The position numbers and the translations under genes are program-made. From contig CAIJLX010000072.1 in the NCBI GenBank assembly GCA_903821695.1, positions 1-43,436 on the forward strand: a stretch of 43,436 nucleotides of DNA, in the 5' to 3' direction. This DNA is from an uncultured Alphaproteobacteria bacterium (GTDB lineage Bacteria; Pseudomonadota; Alphaproteobacteria; Rickettsiales; CAIJLX01). Positions 34,539 through 41,806 of this stretch are shown piece by piece. Position 1 is the stretch's first letter; each line of letters starts with the position of its first letter. The notes below the pieces were generated by a model. That model had not been told where the DNA came from. It saw nothing but the letters and a program-made list of their open reading frames with translations, and did not search any database.

Positions 34539-34996
34539 GCCGCCCCACCACTTTTTAATTGCAGGGTTGCACGTTTCGTTTTGGCCAGCTCACGTGCTTT
34601 CGCTGCGTAATCTGCTAGCTGCGCTGGGTTCCAAATTTCGAATGTTTCACCTTTGCCGACGAACGCGGCTTCATCTTTAATTTTCGCAGTGAGTAATAAT
34701 TCTTCGGGCAACATGACTCGACCTTCGGAATCAAACGCAAGCTGAATACTACCTCCCAAGATGCTGGTCGCGAAGGCGTCACGCTCGGTCGAGAATGGGT
34801 CGAGCGCATCAATCGAATCGCTCAAACGTTGGATGCGAGCCATGCCGCAGGCTTCGATGCAAGGGTTTACGAATGAGCCGTAAGCAATAATTCCCATGAA
34901 GTCTTCTTTCGCAAGCACGGCACGGAACGAGGCAGGCACTGAGACCCGTCCCTTTTTGTCGATCCGGTTTTGGTAAGTAGATAGAAAAAGTGCCAT
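34535..34996 (-). CDS. mraZ: transcriptional regulator MraZ
   Basis: This encodes 153 aa containing two AbrB-like MraZ repeats: 'YQNRIDKKGRVSVPASFRAVL' (residues ~8-28) and 'SIQLAFDSEGRVMLPEELLLTAKI' (residues ~85-108). MraZ forms a ring-shaped multimer that binds TGGGN direct repeats and controls the dcw operon, usually as a repressor. Three such boxes with exactly 10-bp period lie just upstream of this gene. It is the first gene of the operon. Confidence 0.96.
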   Translation of the reverse strand: MALFLSTYQNRIDKKGRVSVPASFRAVLAKEDFMGIIAYGSFVNPCIEACGMARIQRLSDSIDALDPFSTERDAFATSILGGSIQLAFDSEGRVMLPEELLLTAKIKDEAAFVGKGETFEIWNPAQLADYAAKARELAKTKRATLQLKSGGAA

Positions 34997-35002
34997 GCGC
35001 CC

Positions 35003-35071
35003 TGGGTTGTTATGGGATAATATGGGAAAATTATGCTCTTAAATGGGAAAATGCAAGTAAATTGTGGATAA
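35003..35071 (-). promoter_or_regulatory. mraZ promoter region: MraZ boxes, -35/-10 and a DnaA box
   Basis: TGGGT, TGGGA and TGGGA begin at 35003, 35013 and 35023 on the plus strand, so TGGG recurs with 5-bp gaps, the known MraZ-box pattern. A fourth TGGGA is at 35044. On the minus strand TTGCAT (35056-35051) and TAATTT (35033-35028) are spaced 17 bp, which places the three boxes at and just after the likely start point. TTATCCACA, a perfect DnaA box on the minus strand, sits at 35071-35063, 6 bp upstream of the -35. Negative control by MraZ is likely. DnaA input is inference. Confidence 0.75.
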
Positions 35072-35156
35072 ATACGCCGTGGGATAAATCCGAAAAAAGA
35101 CACTTCCGGGGTTCCGACTCTCACCATAGAAGCTCCATGTAGCAGCGAGGTAACAG

Positions 35157-35630
35157 ATGGCTTCAGTGGTTTCGAAATGGTTCAGCAAAAAACAAACGCA
35201 GACAAAAAAGCGTTACCGACCAGAGGGCAGGCAAGTGGTGTTCCAGTCGCTGGTGCAAACCCCAGGGAAGCCGGTTTGGACGCCACGGGAATATCAAAAA
35301 TTTGCTGATGAAGCATATACGCGGAATGTGATTACTCATCGAGCGATGGGCCTTGTTGCACAAGGTGCTGCAGGGGTTCCCTGGCTATTATATAATGGTA
35401 AAGGTGAGGCGCGGCAGGAGGTGAAAAACCATCCGGTATTGTCGCTGCTGAAAAACCCGAATCCGCATATGAATGGTTCTCAGTTTATCGAGAATTTGAT
35501 TACGTATCGGCTGATTAGTGGCAATGCATATGTGCTCGCGATTGGACCCACGGGCGGTGCGCCGATGGAGCTGCATTTGCTGCGGCCGGATCGGGTGCAG
35601 GTGATTGCGGGGCGTATTGCAACGGTCTAG
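35157..35630 (+). pseudogene. HK97-family phage portal protein, 3' truncated
   Basis: This frame has 157 codons, while portals of this family are about 400 aa. The N-terminal portal pattern is clear: a basic start ('VVSKWFSKKQTQTKKRYR'), 'YTRNVITHRAMGLVAQGAAGVPWLLY', 'HPVLSLLKNPNPHMNGSQFIENLITY', 'ISGNAYVLAIGP' and 'MELHLLRPDRVQVIAGR'. Normal portals continue with the stem and crown, but here the frame stops after 'IATV'. A good ribosome site (GAGGT) precedes ATG 35157. A DUF2793 gene follows 8 nt later, so everything normally between portal and fibre (protease, capsid, tail) has been lost. Confidence 0.85.
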
Positions 35631-35638
35631 GGAAAATT

Positions 35639-36283
35639 ATGGTCACATCTACCAATTTAGCATTTACGTTTATTGAACAAAGCCAATCGCAAAAAGAAGT
35701 CACCGCCAATGCTGCGCTAACGACAATCGATGCGTTGCTCAACACCGGTGCAATCGACAAAGATCTCGCCACACCTCCTGGCAGCCCTGCGACGGGTGAT
35801 TTATATATAGTAGCGGCATCACCGACGGGTGCGTGGTCTGGCAAAGCAAACAATATTGCTTATTATAATCAGGTTTGGAAATTTGTTGTGCCGAAAGAGG
35901 GTATGCGACTCTGGGTGAGGGATGAAGATAAAATCTATGTCTGGAATGGCAGTGCTTGGGGCTTGATTGCGATCACCGAATTTGTAGTGGGTAGAATCGA
36001 TACGGTAGCGAATAAAGATTATACGCTCGTGGTTGATATGCCCTATGAGGCAGTGATTACGGAAACGACTACTCAAAGCGTATCAGGCACTTGTACAGCG
36101 ACATTCAAAATTAATACGACAGCGATGGGCGGTACGGTGAATAGTGTTTCTAGCACAAAGCAATCACGCACGCAGAGTAGTGCGAATGCTGCAGCTATCG
36201 GTGATAAAATCGTGATGACGGTTTCGAGCAATTCTTCCTGTCTCGATCTGGCGTATCGGGTGGCCTACACGAGGAGCCTATGA
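35639..36283 (+). CDS. DUF2793 phage protein, second copy
   Basis: This encodes 214 aa. The N-terminus carries the same signatures as the gene at 388-1326: 'FIEQSQSQKEVTANAAL', 'PPGSPATGDLYIVA', 'PTGAWSGKANNIAYY' and 'WKFVVPKEGMRLWV'. Roughly half the positions match, so the two are paralogues rather than a recent duplicate. The C-terminal part is different and beta/Thr-rich ('SGTCTATFKINTTAMGGTVN', 'DKIVMTVSSNSSCLDLAYRV'). It lies after the truncated portal and overlaps the next gene by 4 nt. The start ATG 35639 follows the portal stop closely, with GGAAAA as a weak ribosome site. Confidence 0.83.
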   Translation: MVTSTNLAFTFIEQSQSQKEVTANAALTTIDALLNTGAIDKDLATPPGSPATGDLYIVAASPTGAWSGKANNIAYYNQVWKFVVPKEGMRLWVRDEDKIYVWNGSAWGLIAITEFVVGRIDTVANKDYTLVVDMPYEAVITETTTQSVSGTCTATFKINTTAMGGTVNSVSSTKQSRTQSSANAAAIGDKIVMTVSSNSSCLDLAYRVAYTRSL

Positions 36284-36516
36284 ACTATTATGAGCCACGC
36301 GAGTTGGAAATTCGGCTTTCGATGCATGAGGAAATTTGTGCCGAGCGCTATGGCAAACTTTATGCAGTGCTCGAAGAAAATCGCAAGGAACTAAAAGAAC
36401 TGCGGCAACTGGCGAGCATGGGCAACGGCGCCTGGAAGGCCGTTGTCGGGCTTGGCATCATCCTCACCCTCATTTTCACTTTTCTCAAACTTACCTTCAT
36501 CCATTTCAAGGAGTAA
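36280..36516 (+). CDS. small phage membrane protein (XhlA-like layout)
   Basis: This encodes 78 aa with an N-terminal charged coiled coil ('YEPRELEIRLSMHEEICAER', 'AVLEENRKELKELRQLASMG') and a single C-terminal membrane helix ('AWKAVVGLGIILTLIFTFLKL'). This resembles XhlA-type haemolysin/holin-accessory proteins of phage lysis cassettes, but the sequence match cannot be checked here. The start overlaps the DUF2793 stop (ATGA), and the next gene follows after 2 nt with AAGGAG. Confidence 0.6.
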   Translation: MNYYEPRELEIRLSMHEEICAERYGKLYAVLEENRKELKELRQLASMGNGAWKAVVGLGIILTLIFTFLKLTFIHFKE

Positions 36517-36518
36517 CT

Positions 36519-36878
36519 ATGACAGCAACTAGCAAAAACCACTTCCGTTCTTTTCTCGTTAATGACGCCAGCACCAGCATCGCTTCCGGCGGCACCACTT
36601 CGGATGAAATCGATTTGTCCGGTACAACCCTCTGCGGTATTTATATGCCAGCAGCTTTCACTGGAACCGGGCTGACGTTCCTCGCCTCAACTACAACCGG
36701 TGGAACTTTTGTTTCAGTACGTGATGGTGCAGGCAGTGCGATCGGAAAAACGGTTGCAGCGAGTCAATATATTCGATTGGATCCTATCGATTTTATCGGC
36801 GTTCGTTTTTTGAAAATTGTGAGTAACGGAACCGAAGCCGGTACACGTACTTTAACCCTCGCCGCCCGCCCTATTTAA
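36519..36878 (+). CDS. small phage protein of unknown function
   Basis: This encodes 119 aa from ATG 36519, with a strong AAGGAG 6 nt upstream. It is Ser/Thr/Gly-rich with repeated beta strands: 'GTTLCGIYMPAAFTGTGLTFLAS', 'GTFVSVRDGAG', 'SQYIRLDPIDFIGVRFLKIVSNG' and 'RTLTLAARPI'. Proteins ending in the '..TLAARP[IL]' pattern with a 'L.P.DF.G.RFLKI.S' core are common in phage fibre/neck regions, as recalled. No catalytic motif is seen. It is the last gene of the remnant beside the dcw cluster. Confidence 0.65.
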   Translation: MTATSKNHFRSFLVNDASTSIASGGTTSDEIDLSGTTLCGIYMPAAFTGTGLTFLASTTTGGTFVSVRDGAGSAIGKTVAASQYIRLDPIDFIGVRFLKIVSNGTEAGTRTLTLAARPI

Positions 36879-36951
36879 AGGGGTTAAGGAGCAGTATTAA
36901 CGGATAGGCTGCGATCACTACGCCAATCGCAATAAAAACGGTTGCGGTCAT
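36871..36951 (-). CDS. possible 26-aa single-helix peptide
   Basis: ATG 36951 opens 'MTATVFIAIGVVIAAYPLIL' and continues 'LLNPFK' to TAG. It is one continuous hydrophobic segment with a short basic end. On the minus strand TTTACG (36988-36983) and a perfect TATAAT (36965-36960) are 17 bp apart, and the -10 sits only 8 nt before the ATG, so the message would be near-leaderless. The stop overlaps the end of the plus-strand phage gene. It may be a small membrane or toxin-like peptide, or chance. Confidence 0.3.
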   Translation of the reverse strand: MTATVFIAIGVVIAAYPLILLLNPFK

Positions 36952-36999
36952 GGTGGTGCATTATAAGGCGATATGGTTGAAGCGTAAAGTATATTCGCC

Positions 37000-37029
37000 T
37001 TGACTTGGTGGGGTGCTACTAGATATATA
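37000..37029 (+). promoter_or_regulatory. putative cpaC promoter
   Basis: TTGACT (37000-37005) and TATATA (37024-37029) are 18 bp apart on the plus strand and 39 bp upstream of ATG 37068. Two TTAA motifs follow (37032-37035 and 37044-37047). They resemble a CtrA pair, but their spacing is 8 instead of 7. Confidence 0.5.
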
Positions 37030-37067
37030 GTTTAAACAGTTTATTAACCTATATAAAGTTGTGCCTC

Positions 37068-38456
37068 ATGAAAAAATGTCTCGCGTTGCTATTCGTTGTT
37101 GCTCTCTTCATGGTTGAGGCTCACGCAGATGAGATAAATCTCGCCCCCGGCAAAAAGCAAACGATCCGACTCGATCAGGCCTATTCTTCCTCTGAACATC
37201 AAAATAAAGCAGTTGCTTATACGTCTGGTCGTGGCTCACGCGATGTTACCATCCACGCAAAACGTGCTGGCAGCACCGATATCAAACTTTACGCGAAAGA
37301 CGGCCAGCTGATTCGTGACCTGCAAGTTACCGTTGGTAAAAAATTGGCGGCTGCTACGGTTGCCCCACAAACATTTGCAGCAATGGAACCTTTAGAAGTC
37401 ACGAAAGAAGAAGTCGTGATTTCGGATCTCAAAGCGAAAACAAAAAACAAAAAAGTTGAAAAAGTAGCTGAGCCATCACCAACCTATGATGCATGGCGCA
37501 CTTTGCGTGGTCTGTTCCCTAAAGAGAACGTGAATATCCAAGTGGTGGGCAATAGCCTGGCGTTGGGTGGTTCGGTTTCGGATGCGGCGACGGCGGCGCA
37601 AATCGTGCAAGTAGCGAGCCAGCTTTCCGGTGGCAGACCTGTTATTAATATGATGCAGATCAAATCTGGCCAGCAAGTGATGCTGCGGGTGCGTATCGGC
37701 GAAGTGCAACGCGGCGCGATGGATCAACTTGGTTTGAGCGTGCAGGGTGTCGTCGGTGCGGTGAGCGGTTTGTTCTATAGCTCGAAGATGTATGATATCT
37801 CGACCCGTCTCGATTATCTCTCGCAAAATGGCCTGATGAAAGTGCTCGCAGAACCCAATTTGACCGCTATTTCTGGTGAAAAAGCGACATTTCTGGCTGG
37901 TGGTGAGTTCCCAATTCCAGTTACGCAGAAAGATGGTGTAACAACCATTGATTATAAGAAGTTTGGCGTGGGCGTTGAGTTTACCCCTACTGTTCTTTCA
38001 CAAAATCGCATCCGTTTGGCGGTTGAGCCGGAAGTATCTGAGATTGCACATGGCTCAGTGAAGTTCGGTGATGGTGGTAAAATCCCGATGCTGAATACTC
38101 GTCGTGCGAAAACGACTGTTGAATTGGCACCAGGTGAGAGCTTCATGATAGCCGGTTTGATTAGCGATAATATGAAAGATGTCTCGAGTGAGATGCCAGG
38201 CCTGGGCGATATCCCAGTATTGGGCGCACTCTTCCGCAGCACAGCGTTCAAGCGTAATGAAACGGAATTGGTAATTGCGGTGACTCCTTATTTGGTTGAT
38301 CCGGTTCCAGCTCAGGAAATCAAATTGCCAACGGATAAGCTGAAAGCGGCTAGCATTTTTGAACAATATTTCTTCGGTGCGATTGCGCATCAGCCTACGA
38401 CGCTGCAGGAAAAATCTGCGCAGCCACAGGGCACCCACGGATTCATGACGGAATAG
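37068..38456 (+). CDS. cpaC: Tad/Flp pilus outer-membrane secretin, CpaC-like
   Basis: This encodes 462 aa from ATG 37068. A signal peptide ('MKKCLALLFVVALFMVEAHA') is followed by an N-terminal pilus-type domain ('INLAPGKKQTIRLDQAYSS', 'VTIHAKRAGSTDIKLYAKDG'), a BON-like element ('NVNIQVVGNSLALGGSVSD') and the secretin core: 'QVMLRVRIGEVQRGAMDQLG', 'AEPNLTAISGEKATFLAGGEFPIPV', 'VGVEFTPTVLSQNRIRLAVEPEVSE' and 'PGLGDIPVLGALFRSTAFKRNETELVIAVTPYLV'. It should form the multimeric outer-membrane channel for Flp pili. cpaD follows after 8 nt, but no other tad gene is present in this window. Confidence 0.92.
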   Translation: MKKCLALLFVVALFMVEAHADEINLAPGKKQTIRLDQAYSSSEHQNKAVAYTSGRGSRDVTIHAKRAGSTDIKLYAKDGQLIRDLQVTVGKKLAAATVAPQTFAAMEPLEVTKEEVVISDLKAKTKNKKVEKVAEPSPTYDAWRTLRGLFPKENVNIQVVGNSLALGGSVSDAATAAQIVQVASQLSGGRPVINMMQIKSGQQVMLRVRIGEVQRGAMDQLGLSVQGVVGAVSGLFYSSKMYDISTRLDYLSQNGLMKVLAEPNLTAISGEKATFLAGGEFPIPVTQKDGVTTIDYKKFGVGVEFTPTVLSQNRIRLAVEPEVSEIAHGSVKFGDGGKIPMLNTRRAKTTVELAPGESFMIAGLISDNMKDVSSEMPGLGDIPVLGALFRSTAFKRNETELVIAVTPYLVDPVPAQEIKLPTDKLKAASIFEQYFFGAIAHQPTTLQEKSAQPQGTHGFMTE

Positions 38457-38464
38457 GAACAATT

Positions 38465-38989
38465 ATGCGCAAACTCACCGCTATTACATTGCTTGCTTGT
38501 GCAACCCTTTTGCAGGCTTGCTCTGGTCAAAAAGCTCCAAACATCATCACTGCTGAATCACTGATTGATCGCTCTTCCGAGCGGGTGACTTTTAGTTTGG
38601 CAGCGCCTTCGGCGAAGCAGGATATCACCGAGTGGCTCGCGAAAGATATGCCTAGCCGGGTGGAGTTGGAGTGCGCTTCGGGTGATAATGGCCTGTGCAA
38701 TCTGATTGCGCAGGAACTTGATCAGCGTGGGGTTCTGGTCCAAATGGGCACTGCTGTCGGCCAGCCTAAGGAGATCTTGATCTATGAGCGTTTTGTGGCT
38801 CGTTCTTGCGATAATCGATATAAAAACAACTCGTTTAACCCGTTGAACCGTAATTATGCGGCGTTGGGCTGTTCAGTTTCGAGCAATATCGTGCAATCGG
38901 TAAGCGATAGCGCGCAATTTACCAACCCGCCAATGATGGGCGATGCTCCTGCAAACCAGGCTGTCCGTGCGGTTCGTAAAGCTCAATAA
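38465..38989 (+). CDS. cpaD: Tad/Flp pilus assembly lipoprotein, CpaD-like
   Basis: This encodes 174 aa. A lipoprotein signal is visible ('MRKLTAITLLACATLLQACSG', lipobox Leu-Gln-Ala-Cys), giving an outer-membrane lipoprotein with Cys19. The body has 'SRVELECASGDNGLCNLIAQELDQRGV', and near the end 'RNYAALGCSVSSNIVQSVSD', the 'LGC' motif typical of CpaD. It probably works with CpaC as pilotin/assembly factor. It ends 11 nt before the -35 of the helicase gene promoter. Confidence 0.85.
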   Translation: MRKLTAITLLACATLLQACSGQKAPNIITAESLIDRSSERVTFSLAAPSAKQDITEWLAKDMPSRVELECASGDNGLCNLIAQELDQRGVLVQMGTAVGQPKEILIYERFVARSCDNRYKNNSFNPLNRNYAALGCSVSSNIVQSVSDSAQFTNPPMMGDAPANQAVRAVRKAQ

Positions 38990-38999
38990 TAACTAGCGG

Positions 39000-39028
39000 T
39001 TGACTTCGGGACATAAGGGCTGTATAAG
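39000..39028 (+). promoter_or_regulatory. strong promoter of the DEAD-box helicase gene
   Basis: TTGACT (39000-39005) and TATAAG (39023-39028) are separated by exactly 17 bp. Transcription should start near 39035, leaving a leader of about 195 nt before ATG 39230. Confidence 0.7.
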
Positions 39029-39034
39029 GGCCCC

Positions 39035-39229
39035 GAGTTCTGATTGTGACTCTTTTTAACATTCGTGCCAATGGCACATTGCGTTTGGCCTTTTTAAACG
39101 CCGGGATCTTTTCTTCCACATGTTAGCGAGAGTTTGAAAATGCCTGAAAAGGCATCGTTTCGGCTACTCTCTTGGTTAGCGTCGCCGTGGTGGCAACGCT
39201 GCCACAACACGTGTGTTTAAAGGATGTTT
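39035..39229 (+). promoter_or_regulatory. structured 5' leader of the helicase mRNA
   Basis: Four perfect small hairpins can form in series: GTGCC/GGCAC (39065-39077, loop AAT), GCGTTT/AAACGC (39081-39101), ATGCCT/AGGCAT (39140-39155, GAAA tetraloop) and GTGGCA/TGCCAC (39190-39205, loop ACGC). A ribosome site (AAAGGA) follows. Long structured leaders are known for cold-shock RNA-helicase genes, so autoregulation by the helicase is plausible. There is no protein-coding gene in this stretch. Confidence 0.5.
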
Positions 39230-40534
39230 ATGAACCATAACGAAACCAATATTATTGAAACCCCAACCCCTATCAAAATTGAAGCGCTGCCAGAAGTAAA
39301 AGCAGACGCTGCACCAGCAAAACCAACGGTGACATTTGAAGCATTCAACTTGCCACCAGCATTGATGACTGCCCTCAAAAAAATGAACTTCACCAGCCCA
39401 ACCCCGATTCAGGAACAGGCTATCCCTGTTGCTATGGAAGGCCGTGACGTTCTCGGTACTGCACAAACCGGCACCGGCAAAACCGGCGCATTTGCGATTC
39501 CTATCGTTGCAAAAATGATCAGCAGCCCACGTGGCTCTGCAATCGTTATGTTGCCAACCCGCGAATTGGCGGTACAGGTAATTGACGTTGTGCACCAGTT
39601 GTTGGGTGCAAACAGCCCAATCAAAACCGCGTTGCTCATCGGCGGCGAATCCATGCCAAAACAATTTAGCCAATTGCGCGCTCGTCCACGTATCATCGTA
39701 GGCACCCCAGGCCGTATCACGGACCATTTGGACCGCGGAACACTGTTGCTGCATGATGCTAGCTTGTTGGTACTCGATGAAACCGATCGTATGTTAGATA
39801 TGGGCTTCGGCGTTCAGATTGACCGCATCTTGAAGTTCGTTCCACCAGTTCGCCAGACTTTGATGTTCTCAGCAACCCTGCCCCCACAAATTCTCAAAAT
39901 GTCTGAGCGTTATTTGAAAAACCCACAGCGTATTGCTATGGGTGGTGCGAACGTAGTTGCGAAACGCGTGACCCAGGAACATGTCCATGTTTCCGGCGAA
40001 GCGAAGCTGAACGAGTTGCTGAAACAGCTCGATGCACGCCAGGGTTCGGTGATCGTATTCGTGAAAACGAAATTCGGTGCTGAGAAACTCGCGCGCAAAC
40101 TTTCGAACCTCAAACACAGCGCAGATGCGATCCATGGCGATTTGCAACAGCGCCAGCGCGACCGCGTGATTCAAGCCTTCCGCGATAAGCGTCACCGCAT
40201 TTTGGTGGCAACCGATATCGCAGCGCGCGGCCTTGATATTCCGCACATCGAACACGTGATCAATTATGATCTGCCACAGGCACCAGAAGATTACATCCAC
40301 CGCATCGGCCGTACGGCACGTGCAGGTGCTGAAGGTTCAGCGATCAGCTTTATCTCTGGTGAAGAAGCCATCAAATGGCGCGCGATTCAGCGTATGCTGA
40401 ACCCAGATGCACCACGTGAAAAAGGTGGTGAGCGTGAACATAATGGCGGCGGCGCAAACAAGCGCAAACGTCCATTTCGTTTCTCACGCGGCCGTCAAGG
40501 TGGCCAAGGACAAGGCGGAAAACGCGCAGCCTAA
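39230..40534 (+). CDS. DEAD-box-type ATP-dependent RNA helicase (RhlE-like), with DETD motif II
   Basis: This encodes 434 aa from ATG 39230, chosen because AGGA lies 7 nt upstream; an in-frame ATG at 39224 lacks such a site. Motifs in order: Q motif 'FEAFNLPPALMTALKKMNF' and 'TPIQEQAIP', motif I 'AQTGTGKTGAF', 'PTRELAVQ', 'TPGRITDHL', motif II 'LVLDETDRMLDMGF' (D-E-T-D instead of D-E-A-D), 'FSATLPP', 'VIVFVKTK', 'ATDIAARGLDIP' and 'HRIGRTARAG'. The C-terminus is basic and Gly/Arg-rich ('KRKRPFRFSRGRQGGQGQGG'), suiting RNA binding. It unwinds RNA in ribosome assembly or cold adaptation. The Ala-to-Thr change in motif II is unusual but keeps both acidic residues. Confidence 0.95.
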   Translation: MNHNETNIIETPTPIKIEALPEVKADAAPAKPTVTFEAFNLPPALMTALKKMNFTSPTPIQEQAIPVAMEGRDVLGTAQTGTGKTGAFAIPIVAKMISSPRGSAIVMLPTRELAVQVIDVVHQLLGANSPIKTALLIGGESMPKQFSQLRARPRIIVGTPGRITDHLDRGTLLLHDASLLVLDETDRMLDMGFGVQIDRILKFVPPVRQTLMFSATLPPQILKMSERYLKNPQRIAMGGANVVAKRVTQEHVHVSGEAKLNELLKQLDARQGSVIVFVKTKFGAEKLARKLSNLKHSADAIHGDLQQRQRDRVIQAFRDKRHRILVATDIAARGLDIPHIEHVINYDLPQAPEDYIHRIGRTARAGAEGSAISFISGEEAIKWRAIQRMLNPDAPREKGGEREHNGGGANKRKRPFRFSRGRQGGQGQGGKRAA

Positions 40535-41367
40535 GCGCTGACGCGACGTTCTGCATCGGTTGTGGAAGGAAGAGGCGGCATCGCTTTTTCCTTCCGCAAC
40601 GCGGATTTCGTGCGGCGTAATTGCTCTAACATCGGCTCTGTATTCTCGCTGTGTAGATCATCAAAAAACTGAGCCATATTTTGCGTAATAATTTTGATCG
40701 AACGCTCCGGATGGAAGTTCGCGAGGCTGATTTGGAAATGCGGATAACGCGCTTTCGGCAGCAATAATCCTTGATCAATCAAGTTGCTAAAGCCCGCCAT
40801 AAAGTGAAGCGGAATATTCGCTTTCTCCAAAATCGATTCACGTTTTTTATAAAATAGCTCACTGCATTTTTTTAAGTCTTTAATGCAATGCTCTAGCACC
40901 ATTTCGTTGATGGTGCCCATCTTGCTGAGCAAGCGCAGACGGCGCACCAACTCCTCCATAATATCTTTATACTCATCAAGCCCTTCACCAAAGGCCATGC
41001 TGTCATGGGCGTGGAAGAAAAGGTGGGTGTGTAAACGTTTGGTTGTGGCACTTTCGACATATTCTGTCACCGCGATCGAGCCATGGCGGATTTCCATTTT
41101 CTTGCATTCGGTGAGCGAGGCGAGGAGTTTTTTCATCTCCGGAATACGCATCAGATATTCCATGTCGACCACTACTTGTGCCAATAAAGAGCCACATTTT
41201 TCACCAAACCCATCAAGCATAGAGGGGACGGCTTCCGGCATTGCTGTTTGGCTTGCCAATAGATCACCCACTTGCATGTTCCAGCGGGCTTGCACCTCTG
41301 CCAGTCGAATGAGCGGCATATGATAAAGCGGGATGCTCTCAACGTTGCTGGTGGTGGTTTTTTTCAT
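40531..41367 (-). CDS. unknown soluble helical protein
   Basis: This encodes 278 aa from ATG 41367, where AAGGAG sits 6 nt upstream; the ATG at 41382 is ahead of this ribosome site. There is no signal peptide or membrane helix. It is largely alpha-helical and charged: 'LIRLAEVQARWNMQVGDLLA', 'IMEELVRRLRLLSKMGTINEMVLEHCIKDLKKCSELF' and 'RSIKIITQNMAQFFDDLHSENTEPMLEQLRRTKSALRKE'. One block holds several His ('TKRLHTHLFFHAHDSMAFGEG', ~115-135) that could bind metal. I do not recognise a family. Its stop overlaps the stop of the convergent helicase gene by 4 nt. A CtrA-like site lies ~85 bp upstream. Confidence 0.8.
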   Translation of the reverse strand: MKKTTTSNVESIPLYHMPLIRLAEVQARWNMQVGDLLASQTAMPEAVPSMLDGFGEKCGSLLAQVVVDMEYLMRIPEMKKLLASLTECKKMEIRHGSIAVTEYVESATTKRLHTHLFFHAHDSMAFGEGLDEYKDIMEELVRRLRLLSKMGTINEMVLEHCIKDLKKCSELFYKKRESILEKANIPLHFMAGFSNLIDQGLLLPKARYPHFQISLANFHPERSIKIITQNMAQFFDDLHSENTEPMLEQLRRTKSALRKEKAMPPLPSTTDAERRVSA

Positions 41368-41420
41368 GGCAGTCTCCTTCATAAAAATGCGTTTATGAGG
41401 AAGAGTGTGCCAACCAATTG

Positions 41421-41464
41421 TTACAATATGATTACAATATGGCGAAATCTTAATTTAATTTTAA
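41421..41464 (-). promoter_or_regulatory. possible CtrA site and a direct repeat upstream of the 278-aa gene
   Basis: TTAA-N7-TTAA, the CtrA consensus of alphaproteobacteria, lies at 41450-41464. A direct repeat TTACAATATG is at 41421-41430 and 41432-41441. The region is AT-rich, so a chance match is possible. Both features would lie upstream of the gene at 41367. Confidence 0.35.
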
Positions 41465-41495
41465 ACTTTAGAGTAACCTATTGATTTATAGTGAT

Positions 41496-41786
41496 TTATT
41501 TTCCTGTCTTGGTATCGTGCCGATACTGCAAAATCAATTTTCCGCCCGGCCAGATGGCATAATCGCTAAACGGGTCAGCCCGCAATAGCTTATCTTTTCC
41601 TTTGACGCCCATGGTCACCATTGGCCCAAACGTGGTGTAGGAGGCGTTGGGGGGCAGCGGAATCGCATGCAATTCGCCACCATTATTCACCAATAACACC
41701 TGTGGCACTGTATCCAGGTTTACAACCTTAATCGCATGGGCGGGTAGGGCGATCAACAGCACAGCGAGGAGGAAAACATAGCGCAT
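41496..41786 (-). CDS. small exported protein of unknown function
   Basis: This encodes 96 aa with a clear signal peptide ('MRYVFLLAVLLIALPAHA', cleavage after A-H-A). The mature ~78 residues are 'IKVVNLDTVPQVLLVNNGGELHAIPLPPNASYTTFGP', 'DKLLRADPFSDYAIWPGGKLILQYR' and so on, a beta-rich periplasmic domain. There are no Cys and no recognised family. It lies 20 nt downstream of queC on the same strand, so it may share a transcript with queE-queC, but its function need not be related. Confidence 0.78.
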   Translation of the reverse strand: MRYVFLLAVLLIALPAHAIKVVNLDTVPQVLLVNNGGELHAIPLPPNASYTTFGPMVTMGVKGKDKLLRADPFSDYAIWPGGKLILQYRHDTKTGK

Positions 41787-41806
41787 AGGCTTTGGTAAGC
41801 CCCGGG

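Noticed and set aside
37032-37047. CtrA box upstream of cpaC
   Set aside because: The two TTAA half-sites are separated by 8 bp, not 7.
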